From Methylomarinum sp. Ch1-1 (GTDB lineage Bacteria > Pseudomonadota > Gammaproteobacteria > Methylococcales > Methylomonadaceae): a stretch of DNA of 64,000 nucleotides. The notes beneath the pieces are model-generated. The model did no database searches. It saw only the letters and a list, made by a program, of their open reading frames with translations, and was not told the DNA's origin. Where the stretch lies: the NCBI RefSeq assembly GCF_030717995.2, contig NZ_CP157743.1, positions 2,320,501-2,384,500 on the forward strand, given 5' to 3'. This document shows positions 35,423-44,148 of the stretch, piece after piece; within the stretch, counting starts at the first letter, position 1; each line of letters starts with the position of its first letter. A program made the position numbers and the translations under genes.

Positions 35423-36766
35423 CTATTTGATGTGATTTACTAGTCTATTGCATAGGTCAGGGCTGTCACTTAAGATGCAATTATTTTTATCTAACCGGTA
35501 AAATCTATATATTTCTTCAATATTATGTTTATTATCTTTAACCAATATTATTATATTTGCTATTTTAGCCAAAAATAGCTCTCCAACTCTATGGATAAGC
35601 CAATGTCGAGATTTCTCTTGGTTGGGGTGCAGTATCCATACAAACCGGGTTCCCGTTATTTTAAATTTTAAAATATATATCAATGTTTTTATTAGATATA
35701 GAAAAAAAACTATAGAACTCTTTCTTTGATCAGGGTTGGGAAGAGGAATATCATCAATAATCCATAATGATGGCTGTTTTTTTGGAATATAATCATTAAG
35801 AGAATATGTCGATTCAAAAGTATAGGGGGGGGTAGTTTTGGCTATTGTATAAAGAATTGAATCATAGAGTTGTCGATGCTGCTTAGATAGCAATAGAAGC
35901 ACTGAGATACATAAAGTTTTTGGATTGTCGGAAGAAGCGTTTTCATATCCGTATTGGATAAGTTCTTTATGAGCAATCATCAATGCAGCTTTTTGCAATT
36001 CGGGTGTTAGGGATTTTTTCCAATTCGCTAACTTACTTGTGTCAATAGGTTCTGAAGCTTGATTCATATGATTTTCATGTTTAATTATCAATGCGGATTC
36101 AGACCCGTTTGGAGTTAATATTTCGTGGTTATATGTTATATTTAAAAATTTGCAAACTTCACGTATCGTTTTTTCAGGGTTCTGTATTAAATCTTCATAG
36201 CGTATAGTTATGTTGTTACCATCGTTTTCACTAAAGGAATTAAATTTTCTAACGGCATCCATCCACAACCAGAGATTTTCAAAAAAATTCTGACTTCCGA
36301 ATTTTACCTTGGTTAATGAATTTGAAACATCACGTCCATCCCTAACTATATGTATGATTGGAGATTTAGGAAATAATTGACGAATAAACGGTAAGCATAA
36401 AATATGATTTGGTGTTTTTTCTATCCAAAGTGGTTTTCCGTATCTATTGCAAATTATTTTTCCTAATGACATAAAAGCCTCTTTGCCCGAGACGGGGTGT
36501 CCATTCAAATAATCATAAACCTGCTTTGCAGGTTTGTTCCAATGGGCAGTGGGGTCCATTTTATCTATTATTGAATATAGTGATTGAGGCCAATCTTTTA
36601 TAAAGCCAGCATCTCCTCCAGGATAATTAAATAACTTATAAAGAAAATCAGTTTCCGGGGTAACACATACCATTGGATGTCGATTGAGCATGGCCGAGAG
36701 AAGAGTCGTTCCACTCCTTTCTTTTCCAACAATAAAAGCTGGAGGTTGAAATGCTTGGTTATTCAT
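35423..36766 (-). CDS. Sulfotransferase with C-terminal extension
   Basis: A 447-residue protein. The first 280 residues form a sulfotransferase domain with P-loop FIVGKERSGTTLLSAML (from residue 11) and 3'-phosphate motif IVRDGRDVSNSLTKVKFG. The roughly 150-residue tail is not part of ordinary sulfotransferases. It includes FVWILHPNQEKSRHWLIHRV and LAKIANIIILVKDN, which resemble the acceptor-side half of a GT4 glycosyltransferase (WTVHN-type loop followed by a la-x-ad-x-iiv stretch). This could be a real fusion or a remnant of a neighbouring glycosyltransferase gene. The gene is A+T-rich. It follows the Wzt gene after 36 bases. Confidence 0.87.
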   Translation of the reverse strand: MNNQAFQPPAFIVGKERSGTTLLSAMLNRHPMVCVTPETDFLYKLFNYPGGDAGFIKDWPQSLYSIIDKMDPTAHWNKPAKQVYDYLNGHPVSGKEAFMSLGKIICNRYGKPLWIEKTPNHILCLPFIRQLFPKSPIIHIVRDGRDVSNSLTKVKFGSQNFFENLWLWMDAVRKFNSFSENDGNNITIRYEDLIQNPEKTIREVCKFLNITYNHEILTPNGSESALIIKHENHMNQASEPIDTSKLANWKKSLTPELQKAALMIAHKELIQYGYENASSDNPKTLCISVLLLLSKQHRQLYDSILYTIAKTTPPYTFESTYSLNDYIPKKQPSLWIIDDIPLPNPDQRKSSIVFFLYLIKTLIYILKFKITGTRFVWILHPNQEKSRHWLIHRVGELFLAKIANIIILVKDNKHNIEEIYRFYRLDKNNCILSDSPDLCNRLVNHIK

Positions 36767-36802
36767 AGAAGGAAAATAGTATTTTCAAATAAAGAAAATT
36801 AA

Positions 36803-38095
36803 TTATAAATTATTAGATATTTTTTCACTTGGATAATCTATTCTAGAAAAACTTTCAGGAGTTTTATTATTATCAAAAAACCAAGAAGATTGAAGATCAA
36901 TCAATCTGAGCGGTGCTTCTTTCATTTCATTGCCTTTGGGTAAGACTGAGAAAATTTTCAGGGTCTCTCCAGCATAAATGATACGCCGATTCTGGTCGAA
37001 AATGGCGATACGTATGCAATAAACACCGGGAGCCATGGGGTAGGATGGTATGAAACAATTTATTGTATGTTCACCTTTGGAAAAGCTGGGATGATTGTCG
37101 ATGATGGCGGTAGAGCAGGCGGTGAGATATATAAAATCCGTCGTGTGGGTGCCGAAAACAAATTCGGGTTTTTCTACGAAGTTTTGAAAATTAAGTTCAA
37201 CTTGTAAATGTAAAGGATCCCCCGTCTTGATTTTTTCTATATGATTATTATTTGAGTCAAGGATGTCTATAGATTTAATTTCGATTTCACCCGAAGATTT
37301 GAAATCAGAGCGTTGCCGGCTTTGTTGATTAAGAGTTGTATTGTAGATTCTATCGTTACTATATTCATAAAACTGACCGCATACTGTATCGGGTTTTCCA
37401 TCAGAAACCGCATGTCCGTGATCAAGCATAATAACTCTTGAACATAAACGTTGAATTTGGCGAAGGTTATGACTGACTATCAATACAGTTTTTCCGCTGC
37501 GTTTAATTAAGCTTTCCATCCGATCAAAACACTTCCGTTGAAAAGCAAGGTCCCCCACCGCTAACACTTCATCCACTATCAAAATATCAGCATCCATGCT
37601 AGTCGCAATAGAAAAGCCCAATTTAACGGTCATCCCTGAACTATAACGTTTAACCGGCGTATCGATGAACTTCTCTAGCTCCGAAAACTCGATAATTTCA
37701 TCCAGTTTTTGCTTGATGACTTTTTTAGGTATGCCAAGAATAGCGCCATTCAAAAAAATATTTTCCCGTCCGGTCAATTCCGGATTGACGCCGGCGCCGA
37801 CTTCGATCAACGGGGCGACGCTGCCGCGCACGATCACTTCACCCTTAGTCGGTTTGCTGATGTTGGCAAGATGTTTCAACAAGGTGCTCTTGCCTGCGCC
37901 GTTGTGGCCGATGATGCCGACGACTTCGCCTTCTTCGATATGGAAGTTGACGTCGTCCAGGGCCTTGAAGCGCTCTCTTTCATGCGGGGTGCGAAAGGTC
38001 AGTCTTCTCAAAGAATTCAATGCGGTTTCTTTCAGGCTCGTTAAATGGCCGAGTTGATATTCTTTGGTGAGATGATTGACTTCGATGATGGGCAT
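36803..38095 (-). CDS. wzt: ABC transporter ATPase for polysaccharide export, with C-terminal carbohydrate-binding domain
   Basis: A 430-residue Wzt-type ATPase. It has Walker A GHNGAGKST (63-71), signature YSSGM (151-155), and Walker B ILIVDE (171-176) followed by VLAVGDLAFQRKCFDRM. Residues from about 255 to 410 form the extra beta-rich Wzt C-terminal domain that in known cases recognises the modified non-reducing end of the polymer before export. A long C-terminal domain fits a chain-terminated, substrate-specific ABC export mechanism. It is paired with the permease directly upstream in transcription. Confidence 0.95.
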   Translation of the reverse strand: MPIIEVNHLTKEYQLGHLTSLKETALNSLRRLTFRTPHERERFKALDDVNFHIEEGEVVGIIGHNGAGKSTLLKHLANISKPTKGEVIVRGSVAPLIEVGAGVNPELTGRENIFLNGAILGIPKKVIKQKLDEIIEFSELEKFIDTPVKRYSSGMTVKLGFSIATSMDADILIVDEVLAVGDLAFQRKCFDRMESLIKRSGKTVLIVSHNLRQIQRLCSRVIMLDHGHAVSDGKPDTVCGQFYEYSNDRIYNTTLNQQSRQRSDFKSSGEIEIKSIDILDSNNNHIEKIKTGDPLHLQVELNFQNFVEKPEFVFGTHTTDFIYLTACSTAIIDNHPSFSKGEHTINCFIPSYPMAPGVYCIRIAIFDQNRRIIYAGETLKIFSVLPKGNEMKEAPLRLIDLQSSWFFDNNKTPESFSRIDYPSEKISNNL

Positions 38096-38165
38096 GGGTA
38101 TAGGGTGTCTTCTTCTAACTTTGATGGTTTAATATTTTAAGAAATGTATGTTTTTCTATCGGATT

Positions 38166-38984
38166 TCAGATAACATCGGCAAACCAGTTTTCCGCCCGCT
38201 TGAAAAATAAGTAGCTAAAAGGGAGCATGGCTAAAGTTAATATCAGTCCGGGGTAAATAGCTTCGAAGTCTGGAGGCAAGCCTTTAAGCAATACCCGCTG
38301 GAAGCTGTCGATAATGCCGGCTAGAGGGTTTAAGGTGTACAGAGTATATAAATCATTGGACCAAATGCCAGCTGCCTGTTCTTCGATTAATTTTTTGTGG
38401 ACCAAGCTCAACGGATACATTACCGGAGAACCATACATTAACAGCGATAAAGCGACGGGTAACGCTTGAGCTATATCGCGGTAATAAACATTCATCGCCG
38501 CGCCAAAAAAGCTGATGGTAAGTGCTACGATCATCGTGTAAAGAATAATGGCGGGCACCCAACAGGCATAAATGCTGGGCATCATTTCGTAATAGATCAT
38601 CAAGCCGGCTAGGATGAAAAAGCTGATCGTCAGTTCGACTAGTTTAGTGACCATGGCCGTCAAGGGAAAGACTTCCCGGGGAAAATAGATTTTTTTTATC
38701 AACGCGGCATTAGAGGTAACGCTATTGACGCCTTCAGACGCGGATTCTTGAAAGAAAATCCAGGGTAGGAGGGCGGCAAAAGTGAGTATAGGATAGGGGA
38801 TATTGCCGGTTTCAATGCCGACAAAGCTCTTGACTACAGTGAAAATCAGCATGAGCATGACGGGTTTCAGCACCGCCCATAAAATACCCAAATAGGCTTG
38901 TTTATAACGGACGACGATATTTTTCCATGCCAGAGCGGCGATGAGTTCACGATAGGCGAAGATGCTTTTTTTTGCGGCTGACAT
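38166..38984 (-). CDS. wzm: ABC transporter permease for polysaccharide export
   Basis: A 272-residue ABC2-type permease with about six transmembrane segments. The N-terminal amphipathic region is LAWKNIVVRYKQAYLGILWA, and ISFFGAAMNVYYRDIAQAL and YGSPVMYPLSL are typical of Wzm/TagG proteins. With the ATPase 70 bases downstream it forms the exporter that carries the undecaprenyl-linked polysaccharide across the inner membrane. These two genes lead the - strand operon. Confidence 0.95.
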   Translation of the reverse strand: MSAAKKSIFAYRELIAALAWKNIVVRYKQAYLGILWAVLKPVMLMLIFTVVKSFVGIETGNIPYPILTFAALLPWIFFQESASEGVNSVTSNAALIKKIYFPREVFPLTAMVTKLVELTISFFILAGLMIYYEMMPSIYACWVPAIILYTMIVALTISFFGAAMNVYYRDIAQALPVALSLLMYGSPVMYPLSLVHKKLIEEQAAGIWSNDLYTLYTLNPLAGIIDSFQRVLLKGLPPDFEAIYPGLILTLAMLPFSYLFFKRAENWFADVI

Positions 38985-39131
38985 TAATTTTTAAATTCTG
39001 AGGTGGTATTTTCTTTAAGTGAATTATGTTCGAATAATCAAGTTAGTTGAACCATTTGATTTACGATGGTAAACAATATTTATTGAGTAAGCCATTTTTA
39101 TGTAGCATTTTATTTGCATGACACTTCTTTT

Positions 39132-40493
39132 TTAAATGCCTGTGGGTAGCGGTACATGACTGACGACATAGCGATGTTTGCCGGATTTTTCCGCAGAAAT
39201 CGCATCTAGCTGGTTAATCATAATATCAACGTCACCCAGGCGTTGCTGAAGTTGGTCGACTATTTGATGTCGGCAGCTTTGCTGCCATAATGCATTCGTT
39301 ACTATCTGCACTTCCAGTTCGCTAATTGTATGTTGAATAATTTTGAAGGCTTCTATGCCTTCGATGGCTCTCAGAACGTAGATAACCGCTAGTGCGTGTA
39401 CTATAGTGCCGTCTTTTTTTATGATGAAATCGGTTGAGCGCCCTAATGCTTCTTCGATGACATGTAATCCTCGGCCTTCTCGACAGGTATTATCTGTGGC
39501 CTTGATCATATCACCGGTTCGATAACGAATAAAGGGTTGTGCTTGCGAACATAAACCGGTTATCACGGCTTCCCCGATTTTACCTGGTTTCACCGGTTTA
39601 CCATATTGGTCAAGTATTTCCAGAATGTTGCTTTCGCTCATCAAGAGCATTTGCTCATTTGGCGATTCATGGGCAATAAAACCGCTGTCTCTACTGCCAA
39701 ACTCATTGGCTACAGGAGCTTGGAATGTTTCCTGAATTAATTTTCGCTGATCAGGGTAAAGCGGTTCACCGGTTGTAAAAACTCCTCTGAGTTTAGGAAG
39801 TCTTATGTGTTTTTTCTCAACTTGAGCGAATTTAGCTAATAGAGCAAGGCTGCTGGCATAGCCATAGATACAGCTTGGTTGAAATTTCTCAAGAAATTGC
39901 AAATAAGTTTTCATGTTTTTAGGCGACATTTCGAACGCATTCAAAATGACCTGATTCATGATACTGTCACGTAGTCGTTTGATCAGATCAGTTTTACCGA
40001 GCTCAATGGGGGCCCCCCATAGAAATACTTCTTTCGCTCCGATATCAATATTCCACCAACGTCTTGCCCGTATCCTACCGGCGGCATCGGAGGCTTGACG
40101 CCATTTGCCGTAATAAAAAATCAATGGCTGCCCGCTCGATCCGCCAGTTGTATATTGATAGGCGCCGCCCGGTACTTCACGCCATACCATTTGTGCGCCA
40201 TTGAGCTGGGCATCTTGTTTGGTCATCGTCGGCAGCCGCGCTAGGTCTTCGAAATCCGGCAGACTGTCCGGGTGTAAATCGATTCCGGAATTGATTATGC
40301 GTTCGGCATGCCAGGGCGTATGTTCGACGGCCAGTTGCAACAATTGTTTGAGTTTTTGTCGTTGCAGAGTTTCAATTTCTTGCCTGGATAGCCATTGGCT
40401 TTTTTCCAAGTCGTCGGCATATGCGATGGTCGGCCGTTGTAACAGCTTTTCGTGCAAAGGGAAGGCGATATTTTTAACTATCCAAGGCGTCAT
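39132..40493 (-). CDS. Phenylacetate-CoA ligase-like / CapK family adenylate-forming enzyme
   Basis: A 453-residue protein of the PaaK/CapK branch of the adenylate-forming superfamily. The ATP-binding loop is YQYTTGGSSGQPLIFYYGKW (from residue 112). VANEFGSRDSGFIAHE is the adenine-binding region, and PFIRYRTGDMIKAT is the conserved hinge-proximal motif. CapK homologues are common in capsule clusters, where they may activate an acyl or amino acid group for attachment to the sugar; the actual substrate is unknown. It stands 147 bases upstream of wzm. Confidence 0.9.
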   Translation of the reverse strand: MTPWIVKNIAFPLHEKLLQRPTIAYADDLEKSQWLSRQEIETLQRQKLKQLLQLAVEHTPWHAERIINSGIDLHPDSLPDFEDLARLPTMTKQDAQLNGAQMVWREVPGGAYQYTTGGSSGQPLIFYYGKWRQASDAAGRIRARRWWNIDIGAKEVFLWGAPIELGKTDLIKRLRDSIMNQVILNAFEMSPKNMKTYLQFLEKFQPSCIYGYASSLALLAKFAQVEKKHIRLPKLRGVFTTGEPLYPDQRKLIQETFQAPVANEFGSRDSGFIAHESPNEQMLLMSESNILEILDQYGKPVKPGKIGEAVITGLCSQAQPFIRYRTGDMIKATDNTCREGRGLHVIEEALGRSTDFIIKKDGTIVHALAVIYVLRAIEGIEAFKIIQHTISELEVQIVTNALWQQSCRHQIVDQLQQRLGDVDIMINQLDAISAEKSGKHRYVVSHVPLPTGI

Positions 40494-41062
40494 GGTGTTT
40501 GAGTGTTTTAAGATTTAACCTGGTTTCTTTAATTTGTTTTCACCGTTAATGGCGCAAAGCTAGGTTGGTAGCAGGCGATGAAAACCAATATTCAGATTTG
40601 TGTTGTGTGATGCTACATTCATATATCTTCCTGATTACCCATAAGTTTCCGCCAGCTTTAAAGAATAATGATTAACTGCATTAAACGTACTTGCTAAGAT
40701 AGATGAAAAACGAGCATTCGGTAACTTGCTCTGCAAGACGCTGTTCACCCAGCACCTAAATAAACGAAGATGATTTATCGCAGCCATTAGCCTATGGAAT
40801 TTAGGTGCTGGGTAAATATATCCCTATAAGCTTGGGTTCTGCATCCATGCCTCACACACTTGCAGATTAAGCCACCGAACACTCGCCAAGTAGCCGAGAG
40901 TTATAAGTAATCAAGTATTTCTTTTAGGATACAACCAGCCTATATCTACAGTGTTCTCTTAAATTCTTAAATCAAGCTATCAGTCCCTAGGTTAACGCCA
41001 AACGCATTTGGCAGCCACACATATTTACCATCTTACAAAGTGGGGTTCTATAGTATTTTAGT
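40494..41062. repeat. Intergenic region with a palindromic repeat (ACCCAGCACCTAAAT family)
   Basis: The 569-base gap holds no gene that I can support. CACCCAGCACCTAAA at 40747-40761 and its complement TTTAGGTGCTGGGT at 40800-40813 form a hairpin element around a 40-base loop. The same pair of arms recurs at 60031-60099. The flanks have weaker matching GCTCTGCAAGACGC-type sequence. Confidence 0.65.
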
Positions 41063-43243
41063 TCAAGGAACTGAAAGATTTATGGTTTTTTGTTTCAAGC
41101 CGTTACTCAATTTGATAGTTAGATCATGCTCGTTTTCTGCAAACAGGAATTCATGAGCGAGTGTGCTTCCTTCAATACGGCAACCGATTTGGCTTTGCGT
41201 TTCTAGCCGCTTGATCGACAGGTTTTCTCTATCGTTGGACAGTTTAGGATTATAAACGATTAAAAAGCGGTCTTTATTCTGAGCCGAGGGCGGCGTGATT
41301 TCCACCCGCCAGGAGCCCGGTTCGGGCGGATTGCGGGTGCGTTTTTGGACGACATCCCATAGCGTTCCGTTTTCGTCGTAATTTTTGCCGTCGACAAGAA
41401 ATTCAGCGCCCTTGCCGCCGATGATATTGATGTGGGCTTTCTTCGGAAACAAAACCGTCGCTTCGAGTTCGCCGCTTGGTTGAATAAAGAGGGGGGAGTT
41501 GGATAAGACGCGGGAAACGATTTTATTGTTTTCCTGCTGGGGCTGGTTGATGGTATGAAATATCGAGCGTTTGACGAAGTTTTTATCGGTCGAGGTAATA
41601 TCATCGTGGATGATGACGATGTCGAGCTTCTTGTCATAGATAAAGGTGCGCCAGTAATCTTCAACCCGTCTGCTCCGGGCGGAAAAAGCGCCGCTTCCTG
41701 ATTTTTGATTGGTGTAGGCGGGGGTTAAATCGGCGATGGCGATAACGAAGTTCTCATCGGCGTAGTATTTTTCGATTTTTCCGCTATGGTAGAGGTCTTT
41801 TTTGTTCAGCCATTCGTTCAGATCCATCGGCGCCGGTTCGACGCCCCAGCCGGAACCGATTCTCCGTTGGCCGCCGTCATTGGCGATGGGGCGGGGTGGT
41901 TTTTTGTCTTTGCCGGGGGCGGGAACGTTGTCTTGTTCGTCGGTTACCGTGATTACATTGTGGGCAATGCTTTGATAACTGTAGTTCATGTGATGATCGG
42001 AACCGTAACGAGGGCCATATAGGCCGCTGTCGATAATCAATGGCCCGCCTTTGTACAGCGTGAACGAACCTTGGTCAAGATGAGAGTGAGACCAGTAATT
42101 GTCGCCGGCTTTGAAAGTCACGTAGGTTGCATCGTTATCCCAGTTGCTGCGGGCGACGACCATGCCGATGCCGTCAAAATGTTTTTCCAGGGGGAGTCGG
42201 TGTAGGGCGTTTGAATCGCACAATCGGTCCGTGGTCAACGGTCCCCACGGATAAGTCGATGAGGCGAAGGGGCGCGGGCAGCCTTTAAAACTATAGGCGG
42301 CTTTATGGTTGTATTCGATGGCTAGGGCCAATCGATCCGATACGATGCGGTCAAAATAGGCGCCGTCGCCCCAGCGCATATGCGTCCCGTCAGGTCGGGT
42401 GCGGTAAATCAGGAAATCGAGAAAACCTTTGATGCCGGCTTCGGTTTTGAAAAGGTCTTCGCCGGTCGCCTTGCGCCACATCGCCGGCACTTGGTAGACC
42501 GCTTGGCCGATGCCGATGCCGACATATTCGAGGCCTTCGTGCCAGCCGCCGTTCTTGCCCATGATTTGCCGCCAAACGGGCAGCACCCGGTTTATCCAGA
42601 GATTACGGGTATAATGCATGCATTTTCCCCCATAAGGGTGATCCTGATAGAGCGCAATGGCCGTAGCCATCAAGGCTTGGAAAGGGCTGTTATACAAAAA
42701 CACGTTGTATGGAGAGAGTTGTTGTTTATCGATGACATCGATCAAATATCGACAGCCTTCGGCCAGTTTTTGTTGAAGGTTTTGTTTTTGTTCCGCGGAC
42801 CATGAGTCGTATAACCAGTCATAGGCTTGGGCCAGCGGTTTGGCTTGTCGGTCTCCCCTCCCAGAAAATTTTAGGTTGGTCATCAAACGATAAACTTCGT
42901 TCAATGAGGCCGGCGTCGGATGGAACGTTGTTTTGACGATGGTGCGATAAAGGTCGCGGGGGCTGTGTTTGTCGACATTGAGAGTGGCGCGGGCAACATT
43001 CGGGTAATGCTTCTGTATCTGGCTGATGTCATCGGCTGTCGGAGCTGGAAGTCTAGGGTGTTGTCGTCGAAAGTTGGCGATTTCGATTTTTGCTATGTTG
43101 TCGGCTAATGGAGGTTCTTGAGGCGTTTGATCATGCTCTGCGGTATAGACAAGGGTAGTTGCGATCAGGATGCCAGCGATGATTGTCGCGGTAAAGATAG
43201 CGAGAATGCTGATCTGCTTATGTCGACCGGGATGCTCATTCAT
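41063..43243 (-). CDS. Heparinase II/III family protein, exported
   Basis: A 726-residue protein with an N-terminal membrane anchor or signal (residues 11-34, ILAIFTATIIAGILIATTLV). An alpha-helical toroid domain includes AYDWLYDSWS and YNSPFQALMATAIALYQDHP. The heparinase II/III beta domain has NYWSHSHLDQGSFTLYKGGP (about 385-404), with its conserved His/Asp, and IAHNVITVTDEQ (about 428-440). It probably cleaves uronic-acid-containing polysaccharide by beta-elimination in the periplasm, which fits a glucuronate-bearing polymer made with the help of ugd. Confidence 0.92.
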   Translation of the reverse strand: MNEHPGRHKQISILAIFTATIIAGILIATTLVYTAEHDQTPQEPPLADNIAKIEIANFRRQHPRLPAPTADDISQIQKHYPNVARATLNVDKHSPRDLYRTIVKTTFHPTPASLNEVYRLMTNLKFSGRGDRQAKPLAQAYDWLYDSWSAEQKQNLQQKLAEGCRYLIDVIDKQQLSPYNVFLYNSPFQALMATAIALYQDHPYGGKCMHYTRNLWINRVLPVWRQIMGKNGGWHEGLEYVGIGIGQAVYQVPAMWRKATGEDLFKTEAGIKGFLDFLIYRTRPDGTHMRWGDGAYFDRIVSDRLALAIEYNHKAAYSFKGCPRPFASSTYPWGPLTTDRLCDSNALHRLPLEKHFDGIGMVVARSNWDNDATYVTFKAGDNYWSHSHLDQGSFTLYKGGPLIIDSGLYGPRYGSDHHMNYSYQSIAHNVITVTDEQDNVPAPGKDKKPPRPIANDGGQRRIGSGWGVEPAPMDLNEWLNKKDLYHSGKIEKYYADENFVIAIADLTPAYTNQKSGSGAFSARSRRVEDYWRTFIYDKKLDIVIIHDDITSTDKNFVKRSIFHTINQPQQENNKIVSRVLSNSPLFIQPSGELEATVLFPKKAHINIIGGKGAEFLVDGKNYDENGTLWDVVQKRTRNPPEPGSWRVEITPPSAQNKDRFLIVYNPKLSNDRENLSIKRLETQSQIGCRIEGSTLAHEFLFAENEHDLTIKLSNGLKQKTINLSVP

Positions 43244-44148
43244 TTTTTAGCGCTCCAGTGATAGGCTTGGCTAGGGCGAAGGCTAATTGTATCAGGGCTA
43301 CATCCGTTGCGGGTAGGGTGTGCTGACGATAGGAAGCGCACCGGTTTTGATGCGCTTCACGTTGTTCAGCACATCCTACAACGGCAAGGCTACATTGGCA
43401 TCGCAGCCGTAGGGTGGATTCGCCGCCAGGGCAATCCGCCTGGATGCGCATAACGGCTAATTCTGCCTTCGGTGGCGTTTTTTGGCGGCTTGCTTCGCGA
43501 AGCCGCCCTACGCGAAGCCGCCCTACGTTGGTATCGCAACCGTCGGGTCGGCCCACCGTAGGGTGGATTCGCCGACAGGCAATCCGCCTGGATACCACAA
43601 CGGCTAATTTTGCCTCCGGTGGCGGGGTTTGGTGGCTTGCTTCGCGAAGCCACCCTACGCGAAGCCGCCCTATGTTGGCGGATCCGCTGCGCTTGATCCA
43701 CCCTACGATGCGGTAGGGTGTGCTGACGATAGGAAGCGCACCGGTTTTGATGCGCTTGGGAACCCATACTTTGCCACCTTAAGCCCCGGTATGCATTCCC
43801 ACGCAGGAGCGTGGGAACGAGGGGCAATCCGTCTGGATACGCATAACGGCTAATTCTGCCTTCGGTGGCGTTTTTTGGCGGCTTGCTTCGCGAAGCCGCC
43901 CTACGTTGGCGGATCCGCTGCGCTTGATCCACCCTACGATGCGGTAGGGTGTGCTGACGATAGGAAGCGCACCGTTTTTGATGCGCTTCACATTGTTCAG
44001 CACATCCACAAAGGTAAAGTGGCGTAGGAGCGCCGCCCTCGGCGCGAAAAACAAGTAGTCCGCATGTTGCTATGCGAAGCAGGACAACGAGGTCCTGAAC
44101 GATTCAACCGTTCATGACGGGGTTACAAACTCCGTCTTGCTCAAGAAT
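43244..44148. repeat. REP-like repeat cluster
   Basis: About 900 bases with no real gene; several short frames on both strands are products of the repeats. The motifs are interleaved. (a) The palindrome CGTAGGGTGGCTTCGCGAAG and its reverse occur around 43491-43530, 43632-43675 and 43881-43905. (b) GTAGGGTGTGCTGACGA...GCGCTTCAC...CAGCACATC occurs at 43314-43375, 43713-43767 and 43945-44008. (c) TTCCCACGCAGGAGCGTGGGAA sits at 43797-43818, with GCATTCCCACG/CATACTTTGCC arms at 43768-43805. (d) The block at about 44024-44115, GCGTAGGAGCGCCGCCCTCG onward, recurs near 48341-48450. Confidence 0.85.

Noticed and set aside
43390-43932. 180-codon frame on the - strand and several overlapping frames on both strands
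   Set aside because: All are translations of REP-like repeats, with recurrent RSKPPK- and AASRR-type strings.
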